Shown here: positions 1-5,025 of the stretch, piece after piece
How positions within the stretch are numbered: position 1 is the first letter of the stretch
Layout: each line of letters opens with the position of its first letter
From: Bacillota bacterium
GTDB taxonomy: Bacteria; Bacillota_I; Bacilli_A; RFN20; CAG-826
Direction of reading: 5' to 3'
Assembly (NCBI GenBank): GCA_023396795.1
Contig: JAEWUY010000058.1
Location: 1-8,002 of the forward strand
Length of the DNA stretch: 8,002 nucleotides
Translations under genes and position numbers: made by a program
The notes under the pieces: model-generated
Seen by the model: the letters and a program-made list of their open reading frames with translations, nothing else
What the model was told of the DNA's origin: nothing
Databases searched by the model: none

Positions 1-459
1 GGGCATTGTAACGACTTTTTGACGGTTGGTTCAATGGGTCATACCGCCTCAATTGCTTTCGGAGTGTGTCAAGGTACCGACCACAATGTTTGGTGCATTG
101 ATGGCGACGGATCATTTATTATGCATATGGGTAGCCTTGGAGTCATAGCTGCAAATATGCCGAAGAATTTGAAGTACATTATCAACGATAATGCCGCTCA
201 CGAGTCCGTAGGAGGCCAGCCGACATGCTCACGGAATTTAAATCTTCCCATGATTTTGAAAGGTCTCGGTTTTCGCGATGCTATTGTCGCCGAAACCAAA
301 GAACAAATTGCTAATGGATTAGAAATTTTGAAGAATGAATGTGCTGTTGCCTTGATTATTCGCACGCAACAAGGTTCTCGTGACAATCTAGGTCGCCCGA
401 CAACAACGCCGAAGGAAAACAAGTTCGATCTTATGAAAAAACTAGGTTCGCTTAAATAA
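1..459 (+). CDS. Phosphonopyruvate decarboxylase, C-terminal part (5' end outside window)
   Basis: This is the last 152 residues of a thiamine-diphosphate-dependent phosphonopyruvate decarboxylase (Ppd/AepY/Fom2 family). The cytosolic enzyme turns phosphonopyruvate into phosphonoacetaldehyde and CO2, the irreversible step that pulls the PEP mutase equilibrium toward C-P bond formation. The frame is open from base 1, so the gene starts upstream. In the fragment the family block DFLTVGSMGH is at residues 5-14, the cofactor/magnesium motif GDGS at 35-38 closing at Asn64, the block AHESVGGQPT at 66-75, and the typical C-terminal GSRDNLGRP at 125-133. The usual NNG that ends the cofactor motif reads DNA (63-65), a mild change. 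The family is normally about 370-390 residues, so roughly the N-terminal 60% is missing. The next gene begins 3 bases after the stop, which implies co-transcription. A PEP mutase gene is expected further left, but that is inference. Confidence 0.93.
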   Translation, partial: GHCNDFLTVGSMGHTASIAFGVCQGTDHNVWCIDGDGSFIMHMGSLGVIAANMPKNLKYIINDNAAHESVGGQPTCSRNLNLPMILKGLGFRDAIVAETKEQIANGLEILKNECAVALIIRTQQGSRDNLGRPTTTPKENKFDLMKKLGSLK

Positions 460-462
460 TTC

Positions 463-2265
463 ATGAAAGCCTTAATATTTAATTCCGGAATCGGAAAAAG
501 AATGGGGACATTGACGCTTGATAAACCCAAGTGTCTTTTAAAACTCAATAATGGTGAAACATTACTTAGCAGACAAATCCGAATTCTCAGTTATTTTGGC
601 ATCAAAGATTTTGTTATTACCACCGGACCATATGTCGATGATGTTAAAGAGGAGTGTTTAAAACATAGTAATTGCCATTTTGATTTTGTTCACAACGATA
701 AATACCTTGAGACTAATTATATTGTGTCTATGTATAATGCTATCTATTTGCTAGAAGATGATTTTATTATGCTCCACGGTGATCTTGTTTTTGACAAGAG
801 AGCTGCTCGGAAAATGTTAAATTCGAAACTTGAATCAACGTGCTACATCAATAAAACTAAGCCACTTCCTGAAAAAGATTTTAAAGGACGAATTAAGAAT
901 AATCGACTTCACGAGGTAAGCATCAAAATATTTGACAAAGATTGTTATGCTTTACAACCCCTTTATAAATTCAGCAAAAAAACAATGATTAGCCTTTCTA
1001 ATGTTGTGGCAAAATACGTTAGTGATGGCATGGTTAACGTATATGCCGAAAATGCTTTTAACGAAATATTATCTTCATTAAATGTTCATCCATTAGATTA
1101 CAACAATTGTTTCATTGAAGAAATTGATAATCCAGACGACTATGAAAAAGTCTCGAAAGAAATTGTAAGATTTGACGAAAAAGAGCAGGAAATTACGTTT
1201 AATTGTAAATCAGACACTCTAATTTTAAAAAGACTACTGCGTTTTGGCGTTTCCCGACCATTAATTGTGTGTGATGCTTTTGCTGTTAAACATGCCTTTG
1301 TTGAAAAAATCAAAAAAAAGTATCCCCGTTCGATTGTCTTTTCTGACTTTGGATCAAATCCCACGATTGAAATGCTTGATAAGGGAGTCGCTGCCTTAAA
1401 AAATAACAATTGCGATTCGATTGTCTCAATTGGCGGAGGTTCTTCAATCGACATTGCCAAATGTATTAAAATCGCCATTAATGACAAAAATTATGCCAAT
1501 ATTTTCGTTAGTAATTATCCGTTTCTATATACTGGAATTCCGCATCTTTGTTTACCGAGCACGGCCGGGACAGGAAGTGAGTCTACTTCCTTCGCTGTTT
1601 TATATAAAGAAGGCATAAAATATTCAATTGATAACCCATCGTTAATGCCTGAATCTGCTTTGTTTTATCCATCGCTAGTTTCGTCGGTTCCTTTATTTCA
1701 AAAAAAATGTACAATGCTTGATGCGTTATGCCAAGGAATCGAGTCTTACTGGTCAAAAGGCGGAACAAAATCAAGCAAGAAGCATTCGCTTAAAGCAATC
1801 AGCCTTGTTGTCCATAACTATAAAAAGTATTTAGAAAACGATGAGCTTGCTATGGCTAATATGCAAAAAGCCGCTAACGAAAGTGGTAAAGCCATCAACA
1901 TTGCTCGCACAACCGCGGCACATGCCTTAAGCTATGGTTTAACATCTTTGTATGGCATTCCTCATGGTCTTGCGGTTGCTTTAATTATTCCTTACGTTTG
2001 GTTATTACTTCCGGAAAATTATAGAAAACATAATCTTAAATCAATTAATAAACTTCTAAGTAGAAACAATGAATTTCAAGATGGTATAAATGGATTCATG
2101 CAAATATATAATTCATTAGATTTAATCAATCCTTGCGAGTTAATAAACACCAAGGATATCGAATATCTTCTTTCGCACGTCAATATTGATCGACTCTCAA
2201 ACTTTCCTATTGTTAATTTTGATCGAGATTTAATCAAGAATATATATTTAAAACTATCCAAATAA
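463..2265 (+). CDS. Fusion protein: PntC-like nucleotidyltransferase + iron-containing alcohol dehydrogenase (phosphonate pathway)
   Basis: A 600-residue two-domain enzyme. Residues 1-235 are an NTP-transferase domain: a glycine-rich loop SGIGKRM (8-14), KPKCLL (21-26), metal-binding HGD with Asp107, and EID with Asp222 near the domain end. This matches the sugar-nucleotidyltransferase-like family that includes PntC, the CTP:phosphonate cytidylyltransferase. After a short linker (about 236-248), residues 249-600 are an iron-type alcohol dehydrogenase: the NAD(P)-binding GGGSSID (324-330), STAGTGSES (366-374), and metal ligands Asp420, His487 and His501 (the last in PHG). The second ligand of the usual DxxxH is Gln424 here. 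Next to the decarboxylase, the dehydrogenase half should reduce phosphonoacetaldehyde to 2-hydroxyethylphosphonate, and the transferase half should activate it with CMP. The ATG at 463 lies 3 bases past the upstream stop with no clear ribosome binding site, suggesting translational coupling. The family assignments are firm; the substrate is inferred from context. Confidence 0.9.
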   Translation: MKALIFNSGIGKRMGTLTLDKPKCLLKLNNGETLLSRQIRILSYFGIKDFVITTGPYVDDVKEECLKHSNCHFDFVHNDKYLETNYIVSMYNAIYLLEDDFIMLHGDLVFDKRAARKMLNSKLESTCYINKTKPLPEKDFKGRIKNNRLHEVSIKIFDKDCYALQPLYKFSKKTMISLSNVVAKYVSDGMVNVYAENAFNEILSSLNVHPLDYNNCFIEEIDNPDDYEKVSKEIVRFDEKEQEITFNCKSDTLILKRLLRFGVSRPLIVCDAFAVKHAFVEKIKKKYPRSIVFSDFGSNPTIEMLDKGVAALKNNNCDSIVSIGGGSSIDIAKCIKIAINDKNYANIFVSNYPFLYTGIPHLCLPSTAGTGSESTSFAVLYKEGIKYSIDNPSLMPESALFYPSLVSSVPLFQKKCTMLDALCQGIESYWSKGGTKSSKKHSLKAISLVVHNYKKYLENDELAMANMQKAANESGKAINIARTTAAHALSYGLTSLYGIPHGLAVALIIPYVWLLLPENYRKHNLKSINKLLSRNNEFQDGINGFMQIYNSLDLINPCELINTKDIEYLLSHVNIDRLSNFPIVNFDRDLIKNIYLKLSK

Positions 2266-2297
2266 CAGGCAACACTTTGGTCATAACCAGATTCAAT

Positions 2298-2303
2298 TAC
2301 AAT
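2298..2303 (+). promoter_or_regulatory. Weak candidate -10 element (TACAAT)
   Basis: TACAAT matches five of six bases of the -10 consensus and sits in the 72-base gap between the phosphonate fusion gene and the small membrane protein. The best upstream partner is TTGGTC at 2277-2282, only 15 bases away and a poor -35. It could start a separate transcript for the membrane protein and hydrolase pair. No terminator separates this pair from the phosphonate genes, so read-through is equally possible. Confidence 0.22.
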
Positions 2304-2337
2304 TAGCCCTTATTCTATGCGTTTTTTATAAGTATCA

Positions 2338-2559
2338 TTGCTCAAGCATCAGTTTTTAATTGCCGTCATTGTAACTGGATTTTTAGTAATCTTTTTGTAC
2401 TCTTATTTAACGTGGTTTATTCTATCGGAAATAAATATATTATTTATTATTTTTTCTATTCCTCTTATTCGCGCGTTTGATATCAAAAAGCCAGCTCAAT
2501 ATGAAGATGCTCTTGCTTTTTGGGCGCAGTATTGGAAAATAGAAGTTAATAATATTTGA
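2338..2559 (+). CDS. Small membrane protein of unknown function, TTG start or damaged 5' end
   Basis: About 73 residues, not recognised. Residues 6-28 form a strong hydrophobic stretch and residues 31-45 a second, shorter one. These are followed by a polar tail of about 27 residues with the aromatic stretch FWAQYWKI, probably cytoplasmic or at the membrane surface. There is no ATG or GTG in frame. The only plausible initiator is TTG at 2338, and no ribosome binding site precedes it. An ATG at 2317 is in the same frame, but a TAA at 2329 cuts it off after four codons, just after a run of six T, so a frameshifted or eroded 5' end is possible. The stop lies 14 bases before the metallo-hydrolase start, so the two are probably co-transcribed. 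It could be a partner or anchor for that enzyme, or a gene remnant. Confidence 0.5.
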   Translation: MLKHQFLIAVIVTGFLVIFLYSYLTWFILSEINILFIIFSIPLIRAFDIKKPAQYEDALAFWAQYWKIEVNNI

Positions 2560-2561
2560 TT

Positions 2562-2567
2562 GGGGGG
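2562..2567 (+). promoter_or_regulatory. Ribosome binding site GGGGGG that fixes the hydrolase start
   Basis: A run of six G lies 6 bases before the ATG at 2574. It decides in favour of that ATG over the in-frame TTG at 2556, which overlaps the upstream stop and has no such site. Confidence 0.7.
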
Positions 2568-2573
2568 CAATCA

Positions 2574-3683
2574 ATGAATCATTTTATTTTTCATAATGTC
2601 GGTCAGGGTCTATTTTATTCGGGGCATCTTGACAATAACCATTTCAATTTTGTATATGATTGTGGTACTTCGAGCGCTCAAAAATGTATTGAAAACGCTG
2701 TTGATAACCAGCTTCCTTTTCGTGACATCGATTTCGTTGTTATCTCGCATTTGCATAAAGACCACATAAGTGGATTAAAGAGATTGATAGATAATTATAA
2801 CGTTAAAAAGGTTTACCTTCCTTATTTAGGAAAAGGCAACTCTACTTTAATCAATCTTTTGTGTATAGTGGCAGTGTTACCTGATTCAAATACGGAATCC
2901 GGCTCACTTGAAAACGATTGGGAACAAAAATATAAATATCTAACGAGTCTATATAACGGAGAAAGATCAGAAGAATCAAAACTCAAGGTCGAATTTATTG
3001 GCTCCGAATCAGAACAAATAAAGATGAAGCGTTATTGTTATTATGGAATAGATTTTTATAGCGATGATTCCGAATCTCCATATTGGAAATTTATAATGTT
3101 CAACAAAAGGTTTAACAACAATATCTTGAAAAAGCTAAACACAAGAATAATCAATTTGTGTAAAATTACATACTCCGCAACAATCGAGGATTTAATCGGA
3201 AAAGGCGAAATTAATAAAATCATCGATATTTATGATAAAGTCTTTGGTCACAATAAAATTAATTTAACATCAACCATTCTTATTCATTATCCTATTTATA
3301 ATTCTAATGGATATAGTTTATTTCTAGATTGTTTTCCACCATGTGGATATATGCATAAAGATGTCGAAAGTAACAAACACCCATTATCGATTCTTACCGG
3401 AGATGCAGAATTTGATGACAATCTTCTAGGCAAACTTAGATATGAATTGTCAGATAGTAATTACTACTCATCTATATTCCAGGTTCCACATCATGGTTCA
3501 AAAACTAACTGGGATTCGCTCGACGGATTAAAAAATATTTTCAATCACCATGTGATATCGTTTGGATATAGAAACAGGTATCATCTCCCTAATCAAAAGG
3601 TCATGACGGAGCTCAAAACAATGAAAAATAAACCGATTTCGATAGTTACCGAATTTAGTCGTTTTGACTACTCTATTTATTAG
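2574..3683 (+). CDS. ComEC-like metallo-beta-lactamase-fold hydrolase
   Basis: A 369-residue cytosolic protein (no signal peptide or membrane segment) with the metallo-beta-lactamase fold of the ComEC/Rec2-like branch. An N-terminal NVGQG (8-12) and YDCGTSS (28-34) are typical of that branch. The metal site HxHxDH is complete: His59, His61, Asp63, His64 in SHLHKDH. Asp277 in LTGD and His307 in PHHGS supply later ligands, and His337 (NRYHLPN) fits the last conserved histidine. The middle (about 105-235) is a lysine- and asparagine-rich insertion I do not recognise. Family members cleave phosphodiester or similar bonds; the substrate here cannot be told. Relatives of this branch occur as orphan enzymes and as partners of NTPases in phage-defence loci, but no NTPase lies in this window. 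It is preceded by a small membrane protein gene. The coding sequence is clearly more A+T-rich than the transporter gene further right, which fits horizontal acquisition. Confidence 0.88.
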   Translation: MNHFIFHNVGQGLFYSGHLDNNHFNFVYDCGTSSAQKCIENAVDNQLPFRDIDFVVISHLHKDHISGLKRLIDNYNVKKVYLPYLGKGNSTLINLLCIVAVLPDSNTESGSLENDWEQKYKYLTSLYNGERSEESKLKVEFIGSESEQIKMKRYCYYGIDFYSDDSESPYWKFIMFNKRFNNNILKKLNTRIINLCKITYSATIEDLIGKGEINKIIDIYDKVFGHNKINLTSTILIHYPIYNSNGYSLFLDCFPPCGYMHKDVESNKHPLSILTGDAEFDDNLLGKLRYELSDSNYYSSIFQVPHHGSKTNWDSLDGLKNIFNHHVISFGYRNRYHLPNQKVMTELKTMKNKPISIVTEFSRFDYSIY

Positions 3684-3725
3684 TTAAATCGCTCATGCTT
3701 CTAGCTAAATGGCAAATATGAAGGT

Positions 3726-3758
3726 CACGATTCAATTTTCTGCATAATTGTTATCGTG
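3726..3758. terminator. Strong imperfect hairpin after the hydrolase gene, possible terminator
   Basis: CACGAT (3726-3731) plus CAATT (3733-3737) pair with AATTG (3746-3750) plus ATCGTG (3753-3758), giving 11 base pairs around an 8-base loop with one small internal bulge. A run of seven T at 3769-3775 follows 10 bases later. It lies 42 bases after the hydrolase stop. The gap between stem and T run is larger than in a normal intrinsic terminator, so it may instead be a protein-binding palindrome or an RNA stability element. Confidence 0.45.
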
Positions 3759-3761
3759 TCT

Positions 3762-3791
3762 TTGACTATTTTTTTCGATTAAAAATAGCAT
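3762..3791 (+). promoter_or_regulatory. Candidate sigma-A promoter (TTGACT / TAGCAT)
   Basis: TTGACT at 3762-3767 matches five of six -35 bases, and TAGCAT at 3786-3791 matches four of six -10 bases at 18-base spacing. A perfect TATAAT lies further on at 3820-3825 but lacks a good -35. Either could drive a short transcript ending at the hairpin at 3881-3921. Confidence 0.3.
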
Positions 3792-3880
3792 ATTTAATCA
3801 TTTTGTAAGTTCGACTCAATATAATAGTGAACTAAACAATAAAATGCTGTTGATGTTTGCTCGCGGAATAGGAAGATAGT

Positions 3881-3921
3881 AAAGACATAGTAATGGTTCG
3901 TGATGTCGACGATGTCTTTTT
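3881..3921 (+). terminator. Terminator-like hairpin with T run, possibly ending a small RNA
   Basis: AAAGACAT (3881-3888) pairs with ATGTCTTT (3912-3919), 8 base pairs, and the right arm runs into five T (3917-3921). The 23-base loop is long for an intrinsic terminator, and a shorter alternative pairing GACAT/ATGTC exists inside. With the promoter-like boxes upstream it would bound a transcript of about 90-130 bases. It overlaps the 40-codon frame, and both cannot easily be functional. Confidence 0.28.
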
Positions 3922-4015
3922 ATTTATGTCCACGTCTAAAAAACAATCACCGCTGACAAAGGAAAAAGTACATATACATATTGATAATCAAACACCGAGA
4001 TACGGATCCATATAA
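3893..4015 (+). pseudogene. 40-codon ORF of unknown function, possible gene relic
   Basis: A frame of 40 codons from ATG 3893 to TAA 4013-4015, followed at once by a second TAA. The start MVRDVDDVF is acidic and hydrophobic, and the rest is lysine-rich with HIHIDNQ near the end. The frame stays open upstream of the ATG back to a stop at 3869-3871. No ribosome binding site lies at a useful distance: GGAAG at 3871-3875 is 17 bases away. I do not recognise it. A remnant of a larger gene, a small protein or chance are all possible. Confidence 0.2.
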
Positions 4016-4217
4016 TAATGTTTTTTTGTCATTACGAATCTATCCATCGCAAGATAGTCTTTCCTCTTACGGCCATCGAATTATTATGTCATCTGTCATA
4101 AGTTATATTTGTCTCTATTATTTGGTTTAGACGGTAGCCAGAAAAAATATTTTTTATTCGTTATTCCCATATCATCGAAAGAAAATCATTTTTGCCATTA
4201 AAAACAGTAAAATATAT

Positions 4218-4294
4218 TTGCATTATTTTATTCTTTTATGTATATATATAAGTGCATATTACTTGCATTAATCTTTTATAAAATATAAGCGCAT
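4218..4294 (+). promoter_or_regulatory. Two repeated promoter-like blocks upstream of the secreted-protein gene
   Basis: TTGCATTA occurs at 4218-4225 and 4263-4270. Each copy is followed, across an A+T-only or nearly A+T-only spacer, by TATAAGTGCAT (4247-4257) or TATAAGCGCAT (4284-4294). TATAAG is a reasonable -10; the second copy would start RNA near 4296, leaving a leader of about 40 bases. The -35-like TTGCAT is weak, with spacing of 15 bases in the second copy. The four GCAT elements (4220, 4254, 4265, 4291) could also be operator half-sites. Confidence 0.35.
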
Positions 4295-4321
4295 TTGTAG
4301 TAACGGCTTAAATTAACATCT

Positions 4322-4327
4322 AGGGGG
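4322..4327 (+). promoter_or_regulatory. Strong ribosome binding site AGGGGG
   Basis: AGGGGG lies 8 bases before the ATG at 4336 and confirms that start. With the dedicated terminator it marks the secreted-protein gene as a well-expressed single unit. Confidence 0.65.
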
Positions 4328-4335
4328 ACTAGAAC

Positions 4336-4908
4336 ATGAAAAAATCAGTAACACAATTATGGGTAACCGCACTAACGGGCATTCTATGTCTTGGAGTAGT
4401 CTTTACTTTATCAGCCACTAAGAATTTTTCATCGCAACGAGAAGTACAAGGTGCCGGTGCCGGCGCTCCGACTCTTAAATTGACTTGGACTATTCCTACT
4501 CTTGAGAGTAGCACTACTGCCATGGATGCTGTTGCATTAAAAGCATTCTTAGAAGAATATGATGCTCCAAGTTATACTTACACCGTCAATAGTACCAATA
4601 ACACTTATCCAAGCAGTGGCACTACAACCGCTCCAAACAATCACCTCGATAGTTGGAAGTTTTCTTCAAGCGGTACAAACGGTGCTGCCGACATTTCAGG
4701 ATTGCCTTCATATACCCTTGTAAAAATTTGGGTTGCTCGTTGGAGTACTGATGCTACAAAACTTGCTGTTAATAATGGCACTGCACAAAGTATTACTACT
4801 AACAATTACGACCTTTATACTTTCGATGGTTTCGATAATCAAACATCGTTTGTTATCGCCGCAACTAAAAGGTTCATGATTAACAAAATCGAATTCTGGG
4901 GTTGCTAG
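4336..4908 (+). CDS. Secreted or membrane-anchored Thr/Ser/Asn-rich protein of unknown function
   Basis: 190 residues, not recognised. Lys2 and Lys3 followed by a hydrophobic stretch (8-26) make a Sec signal peptide or single anchor; LSA at 25-27 is a possible cleavage site. A small flexible GAGAGAP segment (39-45) leads into a mature region rich in Thr, Ser, Asn and aromatic residues, with six tryptophans overall (9, 51, 107, 132, 136, 188). The composition fits an extracellular beta-rich domain, and the last strand ends KIEFWGC, a pattern like the final strand of jelly-roll lectin-like domains. That is inference from pattern only. The sole cysteine outside the signal region is the very last residue, Cys190. 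The gene stands alone between a long gap and its own terminator, with a strong ribosome binding site, suggesting an independent and possibly abundant surface protein. Confidence 0.8.
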   Translation: MKKSVTQLWVTALTGILCLGVVFTLSATKNFSSQREVQGAGAGAPTLKLTWTIPTLESSTTAMDAVALKAFLEEYDAPSYTYTVNSTNNTYPSSGTTTAPNNHLDSWKFSSSGTNGAADISGLPSYTLVKIWVARWSTDATKLAVNNGTAQSITTNNYDLYTFDGFDNQTSFVIAATKRFMINKIEFWGC

Positions 4909-4934
4909 TATTTTAAGATTCGATTGCAGGAAAC

Positions 4935-4962
4935 AAAGGGCGGCTATTCCCCCCCTTTTTTT
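4935..4962 (+). terminator. Rho-independent terminator of the secreted-protein gene
   Basis: AAAGGG (4935-4940) pairs with CCCTTT (4953-4958). After a C/C mismatch the stem continues with GG (4942-4943) and CC (4950-4951), closing a 6-base loop. Seven T follow from 4956 to 4962. It lies 26 bases after the stop and isolates this gene from the transporter. Confidence 0.75.
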
Positions 4963-4981
4963 CGTTCTCACCATTTTAAAT

Positions 4982-5025
4982 TTGAAAAAATATAATTAAC
5001 CAACCTAAAAGATATCATCTATAAT
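4982..5025 (+). promoter_or_regulatory. Promoter-like boxes before the transporter gene
   Basis: TATAAT occurs twice: at 4991-4996 and at 5020-5025. The second overlaps the ATG at 5024 and has a fair -35 (TTAACC, 4996-5001) 18 bases upstream; if used, RNA would start near the in-frame ATG at 5033, giving a nearly leaderless message. The first has only a poor -35 but would give a leader of about 20 bases. No good ribosome binding site precedes either ATG. Confidence 0.35.

Larger units (their letters stand above)
3684..4335. other. Long non-coding gap with hairpins, promoter-like boxes and a short ORF
   Basis: Some 650 bases without a convincing gene, very A+T-rich toward the right. It holds a strong hairpin (3726-3758), a promoter-like pair TTGACT (3762-3767) and TAGCAT (3786-3791, 18-base spacing), a perfect TATAAT at 3820-3825, a second hairpin ending in a T run (3881-3921), and a 40-codon frame (3893-4015). 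On the reverse strand, a frame of about 30 codons lies roughly between 3990 and 4080 and reads like protein but has stops on both sides. A repeated promoter-like block (4218-4294) precedes the secreted-protein gene. The mixture of short open stretches on both strands suggests an eroded gene region or an intergenic region with a small RNA. I cannot separate these. Confidence 0.6.

Noticed and set aside
198..548. Reverse-strand frame of 116 codons
   Set aside because: It is antisense to the well-supported decarboxylase end and fusion start, has no recognisable motif, and crosses the boundary of two real genes.
1140..1487. Reverse-strand frame of 115 codons
   Set aside because: It is antisense to the dehydrogenase domain including its GGGSSID cofactor motif; no ribosome site or domain.
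1421..1618. Plus-strand frame of 65 codons in another phase
   Set aside because: It lies fully inside the dehydrogenase coding sequence, whose motifs on both sides are intact in one frame.
3684..4335. CRISPR array or transposon end in the gap
   Set aside because: No regularly spaced repeats and no terminal inverted repeats with a transposase frame could be seen; the only repeats are two short blocks near the secreted-protein promoter.
4708..4974. Reverse-strand frame of 88 codons near the terminator
   Set aside because: It runs through the terminator hairpin and is antisense to the secreted-protein gene; no motif or start signal.
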